From Pelagibacteraceae bacterium AG-390-L03 (GTDB taxonomy: Bacteria > Pseudomonadota > Alphaproteobacteria > Pelagibacterales > Pelagibacteraceae): a DNA stretch of 64,000 nt. The notes under the pieces were generated by a model. It did not search any database, had not been told where the DNA came from, and was given only the letters and a program-made list of their open reading frames with translations. Positions 47,912 to 57,209 of the stretch are shown piece by piece. The stretch covers positions 1-64,000 of the forward strand of contig QCHA01000003.1 of assembly GCA_003279685.1 (NCBI GenBank), given 5' to 3'. The translations under genes were made by a program, and so were the position numbers. Each line of letters starts with the position of its first letter. Positions within the stretch are counted from its first letter, which is position 1.

Positions 47912-48342
47912 TGAAAAATATCTTATTCGTTTGTACGGGTAACTCAGCTAGAAGCATAATAGCTGAAAGCATTATTAATAACGAGTTTAAAGATAAATTT
48001 AAAGCTTATAGCGCTGGAAGTAATCCCTCAGGTAAAATTAATGAAGACATCAAGGAATTTATAGAAAAAAATAAAAACTATGATCTTTCTGGATATAACT
48101 CAAAAAATTTTGAAGATTTCTTAAACAATGAAATTAAAATGGATCACGTTGTGACTGTCTGCAATAATGCAAATAACGAAGTATGTCCTATATGGCCTGA
48201 AAAAAGTCAAATTATACACTGGGACATTGAAGATCCAGTTTCAAAACTTAAAGATGCTAATAATGAAGAAAAACAAATTATTATTAGAAACACTTTTAAT
48301 AATATTAGTACAAAAATTAACAATTGGTTAAATGAAAAATAA
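47911..48342 (+). CDS. arsC: Arsenate reductase, thioredoxin-coupled LMW-PTP type
   Basis: ArsC reduces arsenate to arsenite. The phosphatase-like loop C8-TGNSA-R14-S is at the N-terminus, and two further cysteines, C84 and C92, fit the relay cysteines of the Staphylococcus pI258-type enzyme. A DP loop appears as DIEDPVSK. Length is 143 residues. It overlaps the downstream channel gene by 11 bases. The AqpS-like partner supports arsenate reductase over a protein tyrosine phosphatase. Confidence 0.92.
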   Translation: MKNILFVCTGNSARSIIAESIINNEFKDKFKAYSAGSNPSGKINEDIKEFIEKNKNYDLSGYNSKNFEDFLNNEIKMDHVVTVCNNANNEVCPIWPEKSQIIHWDIEDPVSKLKDANNEEKQIIIRNTFNNISTKINNWLNEK

Positions 48343-48991
48343 AAATAGATATTTTCTATCTGAGTTTATAGGAAGTTGTTTTCTTGTAATGATTATAGTT
48401 GGATCAGGATTAATGGCAGAAAACTTAACAAACGATACGGCTGTGATGCTGATTGCAAATACATTGGCTACTGGAGCAGGTTTGTTTGTATTAATAACAG
48501 TATTTGCTGACGTATCTGGAGCCCATTTTAATCCATTTGTAAGTATTGCAATGGCAATAGCTGGAAAACTAAAAAAAAGACTTCTACCCTTCTATATTTC
48601 TGCTCAAATTTTAGGATGTTTGCTAGGTGTAGCCTTAGCTAATTTCTTTTTTGAACATCAGATTTTTGAACTATCTACAAAATCTAGAGATGGAATTTAT
48701 ATTTTTACCTCTGAAATAGTTGCTACATTTGGTCTAATTCTTATTATTTTTGGATCAATGAAATCAGGTAAATTAGCAGTTGCTGCATCAGTTGGTTTAT
48801 ATATTACTGCTGGTTATTGGTTTACTTCTTCAACATCTTTTGCAAATCCAGCTGTAGCAATAGCAAGAACCTTCACAGAGTCATTTACTGGTATAAGCTA
48901 TTTTAATACTCCTTTTTATATAGTTGCAGAATTAATTGGTATGTTGATTGCTGTTTTTATTGCGAAAAAATTATTCTTAGAAAAAAATTGA
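48332..48991 (+). CDS. Aquaglyceroporin, AqpS-like (arsenite channel)
   Basis: This 219-residue MIP-family channel has six hydrophobic spans and two half-helix motifs, NPF at residues 67-69 in place of the first NPA, and NPA near residue 172 followed by the selectivity-filter Arg in NPAVAIAR. Rhizobial ars operons use AqpS in place of ArsB or Acr3 to let arsenite flow out. No arsB or acr3 is seen here. It overlaps arsC by 11 bases and the Nudix gene by four. Confidence 0.9.
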   Translation: MKNKNRYFLSEFIGSCFLVMIIVGSGLMAENLTNDTAVMLIANTLATGAGLFVLITVFADVSGAHFNPFVSIAMAIAGKLKKRLLPFYISAQILGCLLGVALANFFFEHQIFELSTKSRDGIYIFTSEIVATFGLILIIFGSMKSGKLAVAASVGLYITAGYWFTSSTSFANPAVAIARTFTESFTGISYFNTPFYIVAELIGMLIAVFIAKKLFLEKN

Positions 48992-49476
48992 TAAATTTAA
49001 AACTGACAAATAATATTAAATTAATTAATAAAAAATTTAATAAAAACGAATTTTATCATTATTTAGAGACTTCAAATCTTTCAATTGTAATACCTAAAAT
49101 TAAAAACAAGTATATTTTGGTTTCACAAAAAAGAGTTCCCATAAATCAAATTAATTTTGAGTTTCCATCTGGTATCATTGAAAAAAATGAAACAGCCTTA
49201 TTATCAGCTAAAAAAGAATTAATTGAAGAGACGGGATATAAATCAATAGATAAATTAAAAAAAATTACTTCGTTTTATTCTGAACCAGGCCGACTCACTA
49301 CTAAAATTACTGGTTTTTTTTGTAATAATCTTATTAAAATTTCAAAGCCAGAAAAAGGAATAAAAATACATATAGTTTCTGATCATCAAATAATTAAATT
49401 AATTAAAAATCGTAAATTTAACAACGCCTCTCATATCGGTATGTTTTTGTTTTATAAAAAAAAATATGCTCGATAA
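48988..49476 (+). CDS. Nudix hydrolase
   Basis: The Nudix box starts at G62: G-x5-E68-x7-K76-E-L-x-E80-E81-x-G83-Y. The usual Arg before the first Glu of REUxEE is Lys. Length is 162 residues, in the range of ADP-ribose pyrophosphatases. No ATG occurs in the N-terminal part, so I take the TTG at 48988, which overlaps the channel gene stop as TTGA. The substrate is unknown; co-transcription with arsC-aqpS is notable. Confidence 0.85.
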   Translation: MINLKLTNNIKLINKKFNKNEFYHYLETSNLSIVIPKIKNKYILVSQKRVPINQINFEFPSGIIEKNETALLSAKKELIEETGYKSIDKLKKITSFYSEPGRLTTKITGFFCNNLIKISKPEKGIKIHIVSDHQIIKLIKNRKFNNASHIGMFLFYKKKYAR

Positions 49477-49486
49477 TTTATCGAGC
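49468..49486. terminator. Hairpin at the end of the arsenic operon
   Basis: GCTCGATAATTTATCGAGC forms an eight-base-pair stem with a three-base loop, spanning the Nudix stop codon. No strong T-run follows, so it may be a weak bidirectional terminator between the convergent Nudix and ppx genes, or an RNA end-protecting structure. The remaining gap to 49618 is AT-rich, with no other feature I can name. Confidence 0.5.
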
Positions 49487-49618
49487 GTATTTCAGGGGTT
49501 TAGAAGAATTTCAGAGAAAAATATGACATTCTAACTAATGATATATTTCAATAAAATTAAAAATTTATTAAAAAAGAAAAATCACTAACTTATAAGTTGT
49601 AATAAATTAAATTATATT

Positions 49619-51130
49619 TTAATTATTTGAGTAAATTACTCTTGGCTCTAAAAATAATTCTCGCGCAAGAGCTTTAAATCTTTTTGTAACTTGTTTAGAA
49701 ATTATTTCTTGATGTTGTGCTGGAATTTTTAAAAATACAGAGTTACCTCTTTTATACAATTTAAATTCCTCTAAGAAGATAGTTGAAATAGATGTAAGCG
49801 AGTGAGCAAATCTTAAGGATGCACCAACTTGTTTACTAGAAAAAATTTCATTATTATTTAAATAAGTCAAATATTCTATTTTAGGATTGTATTTAATGCT
49901 GCAGTATCTCCAATAACATGAAAGAGCTATTTGAATTCTTTCTTTATGTGAAAGTCTCAATAACGGAGTATTTAATGTTTCTTGAAAAACTAATTCTGCC
50001 TTTTGAAAAGCACCAAGTCCCCAATCCATATGACTTAAAACACAAGCTAAATTAAGCAATTTTTTATCAAAATGTTCATTTCCATCAAATACAGGTTTGA
50101 TAAATTCATGATACTTTTTGTAAGTTAATCCCAAATCACCTCTTTTCTTAGAAATATATTCTAATGATTTTTCAAAAACTTGAGAGTTATCAATATTTTT
50201 AAAGTAATCTTTTGCCAGAGATCCCTCTCTAATACCGCTTATAGAGCATATTATGTTTTTTGGATTTGTTGTTCTCATGATCTCATCTAAAATTATAGAG
50301 CTATATGGTAGATATGGTGTTCTAGATTTAGATATATATTCAACTGTTTTTAGTTTTGCTTTATTGAACGATGCTATTTTTTCTACAAATGTCGATATAG
50401 TTTCATAATTTACTGAATACTGATGGATTATGTGGACAGGGTGTTTATTTTGAAAAAGATGAAGTTTAAATAAAGCTCTCCATGTTCCACCAACTAAATA
50501 TAGGTTTTCAAATTTTTTTTTAGATAACCATTTCTCATCTCTCAAAAGTTTTTTTATATATTTGGAAAGGTTTCTTTTTTTTATAATTGGATTATTAATT
50601 AATCTTAAAACACCTAAAGGTAAAGATGTTTTATTAGTGATCAAACCATTTTCAACTCGAGCTAATTCTAAACTACCTCCACCAAGATCAGCAACTAACC
50701 CATCTACATTATCAAATCCAATTTTAACACCTTCTGCTGAACAAATTGCTTCTTCCTCACCACTTAAGATTTCTATTTTTTTCTTAAAGAGATTTTCTAC
50801 GTATTCAACAAATGGTTTAGCATCAGTTGCTTCTCTTAAAACTGCAGTTGCTATTATCTTTAAATTAACAATTTTAGAAACATTTAAAATCTCTGAAAAT
50901 CTCTTCAATACTTTTTGAGCATAATCAACACCAGACTTATGAAGTTTTCTTGATTTATCTAAATTTTTACCAAGTTCACAAACAGCTTTTTCATTAAAAA
51001 AAGGCACACGAGAAGAGCTAAAATCTTCATAAATTAGCATCCTAATAGAATTAGAGCCTATATCAATAACTGCTAATTTTGCAGGTTTTAATTTTAAATT
51101 TTGTTTATTTTTAAAAACTTTAATTTCCAC
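49619..51130 (-). CDS. ppx: Ppx/GppA exopolyphosphatase
   Basis: This 503-residue ASKHA-fold phosphatase removes orthophosphate from polyphosphate or hydrolyses pppGpp. The N-terminal VIDIGSNSIRMLIYE (phosphate loop 1), EEAICSAEGV and VADLGGGSLELA (second loop) are present, and a C-terminal HD-like region follows with HMDWGLGAFQ. It overlaps ppk by 11 bases, which favours a polyphosphate role. Confidence 0.92.
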   Translation of the reverse strand: MEIKVFKNKQNLKLKPAKLAVIDIGSNSIRMLIYEDFSSSRVPFFNEKAVCELGKNLDKSRKLHKSGVDYAQKVLKRFSEILNVSKIVNLKIIATAVLREATDAKPFVEYVENLFKKKIEILSGEEEAICSAEGVKIGFDNVDGLVADLGGGSLELARVENGLITNKTSLPLGVLRLINNPIIKKRNLSKYIKKLLRDEKWLSKKKFENLYLVGGTWRALFKLHLFQNKHPVHIIHQYSVNYETISTFVEKIASFNKAKLKTVEYISKSRTPYLPYSSIILDEIMRTTNPKNIICSISGIREGSLAKDYFKNIDNSQVFEKSLEYISKKRGDLGLTYKKYHEFIKPVFDGNEHFDKKLLNLACVLSHMDWGLGAFQKAELVFQETLNTPLLRLSHKERIQIALSCYWRYCSIKYNPKIEYLTYLNNNEIFSSKQVGASLRFAHSLTSISTIFLEEFKLYKRGNSVFLKIPAQHQEIISKQVTKRFKALARELFLEPRVIYSNN

Positions 51131-53270
51131 TTTTAATTAATCTTAAGTTTAATTTTTTCGGTTTCATTTTTAATTTAGCTTTACCTCTTCCAGATAAACT
51201 AGGATTATTCATAAAATAATCATGGGCTGAAAAAGAATCATTTTCACTATATTTAATTTTTTTATAATTTCCACTAGCATCAAGTCCCCAACTTTGTTTT
51301 TTATCTAAATAATTAGCTAACATAATTTGATCAAGAACTTGTTCGTGGACTGTTTGGTTTTCAATTGGAACTAGAAGTTCTACTCTTCGATTTAAATTTC
51401 TTGGCATTAAGTCTGCTGATGAAATAAAAACTTTTGCATCTCTACTAGGCATTGTTTTTCCATTTGAAAAACAATAAATTCTTGAGTGTTCCAAAAATCT
51501 TCCTATCATGCTTTTTACTATTATATTTTCAGATTTTTCTTTAACTCCAGGTCTTAAACAACAAACACCTCTTACAAATAAAAATATCTTTACTCCAGCA
51601 TTTGAAGCTTCGTAAAATTTATCAATTATCGCTGGGTCTACTAAGGAATTCATTTTGGCCCATATTTCACCGTTTTTACCTTTTTTGACATTTGCTATCT
51701 CGTTAGCAATACATTTGTTCAAAGTTTCCCTAAGATTTATTGGTGATATAGATATTTTACTTAGATTTCGCGGTTTTGAATAACCAGTTACATAATTAAA
51801 AAATTTTTCTACATCAGTTGCTATTTTTTTATCAGAACTAAATAGAGATAAGTCAGTATAAATTTTTGCATTAACTGGGTGATAATTTCCGGTTCCTAGG
51901 TGTATATAAGTTTGAATTTTTCCCTGTTCTTTTCTTAATATTAAAGATGATTTTGCATGTGTCTTATATTTTGCAAAACCATAAACTATTTGAATTCCTG
52001 CCTTTTCTAAACTTCTAGAAAGTTGAATATTTGCTTCTTCATCAAATCTTGCTTTGATCTCTATTAAAGCGGTCACTGTCTTTCCATTTTCAGCTGCTGT
52101 TATTAAGGCTTTAACAATTGGAGAGTCTAACGTTGTTCTGTATAGAGTTTGTTTAATTGCTATAACTTTTTTATCATATGCAGCTTGATTTAAAAACTCA
52201 ACGACAGCATCAAATGTTTCAAAGGGGTGATGAACTATTAAATCTTTTTTTTTTATAGTATCAAAAAAATTATTATTAAATTCCTTTAATCTCTCAACCT
52301 CTCTAGGATTAAAATTTTTAAATCTTAATTTAGAATTTTTAATTTTACAAACTTGGTCGATATCTTGAATACCAACAATGCCTTCAATTTCATAGATGTA
52401 TTCAGATTTTACTTTTAACTTATTGGTTATAAACTTAATTAAGTCATTATTACTATTTTTTAAAATTTCTAAACGTACTATGTCACCTGTTCTTCTTCTT
52501 TTTAATGCTAATTCAAAAGATCTAACTAAATCTTCTGCTTCCTCTTGTATTTCTACATCACTATCTCTTATAACTCTAAATAACATTTTTTTATCTAAAT
52601 CATGATCAGGGAAAATTTCAGATGCAAAAAAACTTATAACATCATCGATAATTAAAAATTTTTTAAAACTTTTACTTCCATCTATTTCAATAAATCTTGA
52701 TAAAGCTTTTGGAATTACTATTATTGCATTTAAAACTCTTTTTTTATTTTTCTTATTTAATTTCATAACTAATGCTCTTCCTTGATTTGCAATGAATGGA
52801 AAGGGATGAGCCGGGTCTATTGCTGATGGTGTTAGTAAGGGGTAAATTTCTTCATTAAAAATTTTAAATAATTTTTTCTGATCCGATTTACCTAAATTTT
52901 CAGGTTTAACTATACTTATATTTGCTTTTTTTAATTGAAGAATTAAATCTCTATATATTTTATTTTGTTTATTAAGAAGATTATTTGTTTCCAAAATAAC
53001 TTCACTCATTTGTTCATCAGGTGTAAGACCATCAGAGCTAAGAGAGTCTACATCCTGCTTGATTTGACTATATAGACCCGCGACACGTACCATAAAAAAT
53101 TCATCTAAATTTGATCCAGCTATAGATAAAAATCTAATTCTTTCATAAAGAGGGTTTTCTATATTTTGTGCCTCTAGAAGAACTCTGTCGTTGAATTTGA
53201 GCCAAGACAATTCTCTATTTATGTATTTAGATTTAAGTATTTCTTTATCTTGTTTTTTTAATGCAGTCAT
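51120..53270 (-). CDS. ppk: Polyphosphate kinase 1
   Basis: Ppk1 reversibly polymerises the gamma phosphate of ATP into polyphosphate. YINRELSWLKFNDRVLLEA opens the N domain, HHPFETF and AIKQTLYRT mark the start of the catalytic C1 domain, and YGFAKYKTHAKSSL contains the autophosphorylated His. IHLGTGNYHPVNAK and LVPIENQTVHE are also family blocks. I chose the ATG at 53270 (716 residues) rather than an in-frame TTG at 53291. Only 13 bases then separate it from sixA. Confidence 0.96.
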   Translation of the reverse strand: MTALKKQDKEILKSKYINRELSWLKFNDRVLLEAQNIENPLYERIRFLSIAGSNLDEFFMVRVAGLYSQIKQDVDSLSSDGLTPDEQMSEVILETNNLLNKQNKIYRDLILQLKKANISIVKPENLGKSDQKKLFKIFNEEIYPLLTPSAIDPAHPFPFIANQGRALVMKLNKKNKKRVLNAIIVIPKALSRFIEIDGSKSFKKFLIIDDVISFFASEIFPDHDLDKKMLFRVIRDSDVEIQEEAEDLVRSFELALKRRRTGDIVRLEILKNSNNDLIKFITNKLKVKSEYIYEIEGIVGIQDIDQVCKIKNSKLRFKNFNPREVERLKEFNNNFFDTIKKKDLIVHHPFETFDAVVEFLNQAAYDKKVIAIKQTLYRTTLDSPIVKALITAAENGKTVTALIEIKARFDEEANIQLSRSLEKAGIQIVYGFAKYKTHAKSSLILRKEQGKIQTYIHLGTGNYHPVNAKIYTDLSLFSSDKKIATDVEKFFNYVTGYSKPRNLSKISISPINLRETLNKCIANEIANVKKGKNGEIWAKMNSLVDPAIIDKFYEASNAGVKIFLFVRGVCCLRPGVKEKSENIIVKSMIGRFLEHSRIYCFSNGKTMPSRDAKVFISSADLMPRNLNRRVELLVPIENQTVHEQVLDQIMLANYLDKKQSWGLDASGNYKKIKYSENDSFSAHDYFMNNPSLSGRGKAKLKMKPKKLNLRLIKSGN

Positions 53271-53283
53271 ATATTTAAACTTT

Positions 53284-53808
53284 ATGCTCAAATTATACGT
53301 TATGCGTCATGCAAAATCTAGCTGGGACTATCCAAATCTTGACGATCATGAAAGACCTTTAAGTAAGCGTGGTAAGAAAAATGCAAAAAAGATTTGTGAA
53401 TTTTTTGTTAAAAAAAAATATAAGTTTGATTACATATTACTTTCATCATCAAAAAGAACAAAGAAAACGTTAAAAATTTTATTAAAAAAAATAAAAAAAC
53501 CAAAAAAAATTATTTCTTCAAAAAAATTATATCTATCAAGTGAAGATAAAATTATAGATATAATAAAAAAAACACCTAAAAAATTTAAATCTGTGCTTTT
53601 AATTAATCACGAGCCTGCTGTTAGAAATCTAGTACGATCACTGACAAAAAATCATAACAACAATCATTTTAAGTTATTAAACTATAAATTTCCAACATCA
53701 GCTTTTGCAAAAATTTATTTTGATTTTAATGAATGGAATAAATTAGATGAAAATGGTTTAATTAAGGAATTTATGAGACCTAAAGACCTTCAAGATTCTA
53801 AAGAATAA
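53284..53808 (+). CDS. SixA-like histidine phosphatase
   Basis: This 174-residue protein begins MLKLYVMRHAKSSWD, the RHG-type catalytic motif with His9, and has a second conserved His in LLINHEPAV near residue 108. SixA enzymes dephosphorylate phosphohistidine on phosphorelay or PTS proteins. I chose the ATG at 53284 because the catalytic motif normally lies at the extreme N-terminus. It sits between ppk and phoB, and its 3' end overlaps phoB by 19 bases. The substrate is not known here. Confidence 0.85.
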   Translation: MLKLYVMRHAKSSWDYPNLDDHERPLSKRGKKNAKKICEFFVKKKYKFDYILLSSSKRTKKTLKILLKKIKKPKKIISSKKLYLSSEDKIIDIIKKTPKKFKSVLLINHEPAVRNLVRSLTKNHNNNHFKLLNYKFPTSAFAKIYFDFNEWNKLDENGLIKEFMRPKDLQDSKE

Positions 53809-54473
53809 CCTGCTGATCTCACAGTTCTTATTAATGGTTTAGATTTATCTATATTAATAGCCTGTCTTAATCTTCTAATATGTACATCGACTGTTCTAGA
53901 CTCTACATAAATATTTTCACCCCAAACATTGTTTAATAGTTGTTCTCGTGAATATACTCTTTTTGGATTTTTGATAAAAAAATCTAATAATTTAAATTCT
54001 GTAGGACCCAAATTTATTTCAACATTATTTCTATAAACTCTTTTTGTTATTCTATCTATTTTTAGATCTGTAAACTCAACAACATCAGCAGATGATTGTG
54101 GTTTTGATCTTCTAAGTAGTGATTTAATTCTTGCATTAAGTTCTTTTTGACTAAATGGCTTTGTTACATAATCATCTGCACCTGTATCAAAAGCTCTTAA
54201 TTTGTCCTCTTCCTCGCCTTTTGCTGTCAACATTATTACCGGTATGTCATTATACTTTTTGTCTTTTTTTAAATTTTTACATATTTCAACACCCGACAAA
54301 TCTGGTAACATCCAATCCATTAATATTAAGTCAGGATGCTTATCCTTAATTTGTTTAAGTGCATCTTCACCATTTTCAGAATAGCTTACTTTGTGACCTT
54401 CTTTTTCAAGATTATATTTTAGAAGCGTTACTATTGAAGTTTCATCTTCAGCAACAAATACGTGAGCAGACAT
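53790..54473 (-). CDS. phoB: Phosphate regulon response regulator PhoB
   Basis: PhoB activates phosphate-starvation genes. The receiver domain has acidic pocket ED at 9-10, phospho-acceptor D53 in LILMDWMLPD, T in MLTAKG and K in TKPFSQ. The C-terminal OmpR-type winged helix contains GPTEFKLLDFF and TVDVHIRRLRQAI. Length is 227 residues. It directly abuts phoU. Pho boxes of the expected form occur upstream of pstS and beside plcP. Confidence 0.95.
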   Translation of the reverse strand: MSAHVFVAEDETSIVTLLKYNLEKEGHKVSYSENGEDALKQIKDKHPDLILMDWMLPDLSGVEICKNLKKDKKYNDIPVIMLTAKGEEEDKLRAFDTGADDYVTKPFSQKELNARIKSLLRRSKPQSSADVVEFTDLKIDRITKRVYRNNVEINLGPTEFKLLDFFIKNPKRVYSREQLLNNVWGENIYVESRTVDVHIRRLRQAINIDKSKPLIRTVRSAGYSLES

Positions 54474-55184
54474 TTATTTCTTTTCTCCTGTTACTATTGG
54501 CTCTGTTCCTTTTGGACGATCTCCTTCTAAATACTCCCCAGTAACTAAATAATATACCTGTTCTGCAACGTTTGTTGTGTGATCACCGATACGTTCAATA
54601 TTTTTAGTAACAAATAATAAATGAGTACCATCATCTAGATTTTTTTCATCTTCCTTCAAATATTTTATTACTTCTTGCATGCATAAATTAGTTAAATCAT
54701 CTATATGCTCATCACCTTCCCAGACATTTACAGCCATAGCAGATGACCTATCTAAATATGCATCCAAAATAGATTTGAGTTGTTTTTGAACATTAGAAGA
54801 AACTCTTATCAAAGCTTCAGTCAAATTTTTTGGTAAATTTTCATTTAATAATAATGTTCTTTTTGAAATATTCTTTGCCAAATCTCCTATTCTTTCTAAA
54901 TCAGATGAAATTTTTAATGCAGTGACTGTTTCTCTAAGATCAATCGCCATTGGTTGTCTTAAAGCAATTAAATTTACAACTTGTTGCTCTATTAAAGTTT
55001 CAAACTTATCTATTTTTTCATCATCTTTAATAACGGCTTCGGCATTATCGCTATTTCTTGTTGTGATCGCTTGGATAGCTTTTCCTAAAGCTTCTTCACA
55101 AAAACCGCCCATTTTAATTATATTGTTATTTAAATTTTTAAGTTCTTCCTCGTATGACTTAACTGTATGTGGTGCTTCAACCAT
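54474..55184 (-). CDS. phoU: Phosphate signalling regulator PhoU
   Basis: PhoU links the Pst transporter to PhoR and represses the Pho response when phosphate is plentiful. The 236-residue all-helical protein has two related halves with the metal-binding signatures EALGKAIQ...DLERIGDLAKNI and KNIERIGDHTTNVAE. It shares a one-base stop/start overlap with pstB. Confidence 0.95.
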   Translation of the reverse strand: MVEAPHTVKSYEEELKNLNNNIIKMGGFCEEALGKAIQAITTRNSDNAEAVIKDDEKIDKFETLIEQQVVNLIALRQPMAIDLRETVTALKISSDLERIGDLAKNISKRTLLLNENLPKNLTEALIRVSSNVQKQLKSILDAYLDRSSAMAVNVWEGDEHIDDLTNLCMQEVIKYLKEDEKNLDDGTHLLFVTKNIERIGDHTTNVAEQVYYLVTGEYLEGDRPKGTEPIVTGEKK

Positions 55185-55939
55185 TATCCAAACCTCCCTG
55201 TAATATAATCCTGGGTCCTTTTATTTTCAGGATTCTTAAATATTTTATCAGTAGAACCATGTTCTATCAATTCTCCCAAATGAAAAAATCCTGTATTTTG
55301 AGATACTCTTGCGGCTTGAGCCATTGAATGAGTAACTATTATAATAGTATGATCTTTTTTTAACTCATCAATTAGCTCTTCTATTTGAGCTGTAGCAATA
55401 GGATCTAAAGCAGAACAAGGTTCGTCCATAAGAATAACTTCAGGTTTAACTGAAATAGCTCTTGCAATACACAATCTCTGCTGTTGACCACCTGACAGTC
55501 CGGTTCCTGGCTCATGAAGTCTATCTTTAATTTCTTCCCACAATGCTGCCTTTTTTAAGCTAGTTTCAACTATTTCATCCATCTCAGATTTTGATTGAGC
55601 CATACCATGAATTGTTGGACCATAAGAAACATTTTCGTAAATGGTTTTAGGAAAAGGATTTGGTTTTTGAAAAACCATTCCAATTTTTTCTCTTAATCTA
55701 ACTACGTCGCAACTCTTATCATTAATGTCAAAATTATTGATTATAATTTGACCTTGTACTTTACAAATATCAATTACGTCATTCATTCTATTTAGGCATC
55801 TTAAAAAAGTGGACTTACCACACCCTGAAGGCCCAATGAGTGCTGTTACTTGGTTTTCTTCAATATCTAAATTTATATTGAATAAAGCTTGTTTTTTTCC
55901 ATAAAAAACATCTACATTTTTTGAATTTATCTTAATCAT
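55184..55939 (-). CDS. pstB: Phosphate ABC transporter ATPase PstB
   Basis: PstB powers phosphate import. Walker A is GPSGCGKST near residue 38, the signature LSGGQQQRL lies near 148 and Walker B is [13 protein letters not shown] near 168. I chose the ATG at 55939, one base after the pstA stop and preceded by GGAG at good spacing, giving 251 residues; an upstream TTG would add seven. Confidence 0.96.
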   Translation of the reverse strand: MIKINSKNVDVFYGKKQALFNINLDIEENQVTALIGPSGCGKSTFLRCLNRMNDVIDICKVQGQIIINNFDINDKSCDVVRLREKIGMVFQKPNPFPKTIYENVSYGPTIHGMAQSKSEMDEIVETSLKKAALWEEIKDRLHEPGTGLSGGQQQRLCIARAISVKPEVILMDEPCSALDPIATAQIEELIDELKKDHTIIIVTHSMAQAARVSQNTGFFHLGELIEHGSTDKIFKNPENKRTQDYITGRFG

Positions 55940-55940
55940 T

Positions 55941-57209
55941 TTAACTCCATTTCTTTTCAAATTTATGTCGAATTATTTGTGCAAATAAATTCATTAATAT
56001 TAAAAAACCTAATAAAACCATAATACAAGCTGAAACTTTTTCAACAAATCCTCTTTCTGCGCTCTCTGCCCATATATAAATTTGAACTGGTAAACTTGCA
56101 GCCGGATCTAAAGGAGATCCAGGGATTGTATTAACAAAAGCTACCATACCAATCAATATTAAGGGTGCAGTTTCACCTAAAGCTTGAGCCAATCCTATGA
56201 TTGTACCAGATAAAGTTCCTGGCATAGATAATGGAACAGTATGATGCATTGTGGTTTGCATTCGACTAGCACCCATTGCAAGTGCTGCTTCTCTTATACT
56301 TGGAGGAACAGCTTTCAAAGATGCTCTACAAGCAATAATTATTGTTGGTAAAGTCATTAATGACAAAGTTATTCCACCAACTAGAGGTGTTGATCTAGGT
56401 AACTGAAATACAGCTAGCAAAATACCTAGTCCCAAAAGACCAAAAACAATTGATGGTACAGCTGCCAAGTTATTTATATTTACCTCAATAAAATCGGTAA
56501 ATCTATTTTTTGGTGCGAATTCCTCTAAATAAATAGCTGCTAGCACTGCAACAGGAAATGCAATAACTAAACAAACTAGAATAGAAAAAATCGATCCCAT
56601 AAATGAGCTTGCTATACCAGCTAATTCAGCTTCTCTTGAGTCAGGGTATGTAAAAAAACTTAAATTGAATTTACTTTCAACTCTTCCCTGTTCTACAAGT
56701 TGATCGAAAATCTTTAACTGATAATCTGTAACTCTTCTTTGATCTTCAGGTAAATCCCTTGGATAATTACCTTTGAATACTTGGTCTAAATCATCTGAGG
56801 CAGTTAAATAAACATCTTTAGTTTTTCCAATTAATGAAGGGTCGTTTAAAAGCTCCCTTTTAATCTCTCTTTCAAAAAAATAAGAGACCATTTTCTTCAG
56901 ATCATTTTGTTGTTTTTCTGAGGCACTTTTATCTAAATCAAACATTGTTTGTAAAGCTAGATCAAAATAATCTGCATCTTCTAAGTCCTCTTTAGAAGGA
57001 TTTTCGTCAAGGTACATGGTTTCAGCATCAAAGGTGACTGGTACAATCAACCAAGTTTTCTGAAACGCTGTATAGCCAGTAGAAAAGATTTTAAAAATAA
57101 AAATTGTTAAAAACAAAAGAGCTAAAAAAATTGCACTTTTCCCGTAAAATTGAAATCTTTTTTCGGTCCTATATCTAGAATTTAAGAGTTTTTCCTTATT
57201 TTTATTCAT
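55941..57209 (-). CDS. pstA: Phosphate ABC transporter permease PstA
   Basis: PstA is one of the two membrane subunits. It has a long N-terminal extension with a large soluble loop (about residues 60-190) before the BPD transport core, with [26 protein letters not shown] and the EAA-type loop [21 protein letters not shown]. The loop makes it longer (422 residues) than E. coli PstA (296), as in other alphaproteobacteria. The ATG at 57209 has AGGGA upstream and overlaps pstC by eight bases. Confidence 0.94.
   Translation of the reverse strand: MNKNKEKLLNSRYRTEKRFQFYGKSAIFLALLFLTIFIFKIFSTGYTAFQKTWLIVPVTFDAETMYLDENPSKEDLEDADYFDLALQTMFDLDKSASEKQQNDLKKMVSYFFEREIKRELLNDPSLIGKTKDVYLTASDDLDQVFKGNYPRDLPEDQRRVTDYQLKIFDQLVEQGRVESKFNLSFFTYPDSREAELAGIASSFMGSIFSILVCLVIAFPVAVLAAIYLEEFAPKNRFTDFIEVNINNLAAVPSIVFGLLGLGILLAVFQLPRSTPLVGGITLSLMTLPTIIIACRASLKAVPPSIREAALAMGASRMQTTMHHTVPLSMPGTLSGTIIGLAQALGETAPLILIGMVAFVNTIPGSPLDPAASLPVQIYIWAESAERGFVEKVSACIMVLLGFLILMNLFAQIIRHKFEKKWS

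Noticed and set aside
53191..53283. 31-residue N-terminal extension of the SixA-like protein
   Set aside because: It would overlap ppk on the other strand and displace the RHA catalytic motif from the N-terminus; the ATG at 53284 fits the family.
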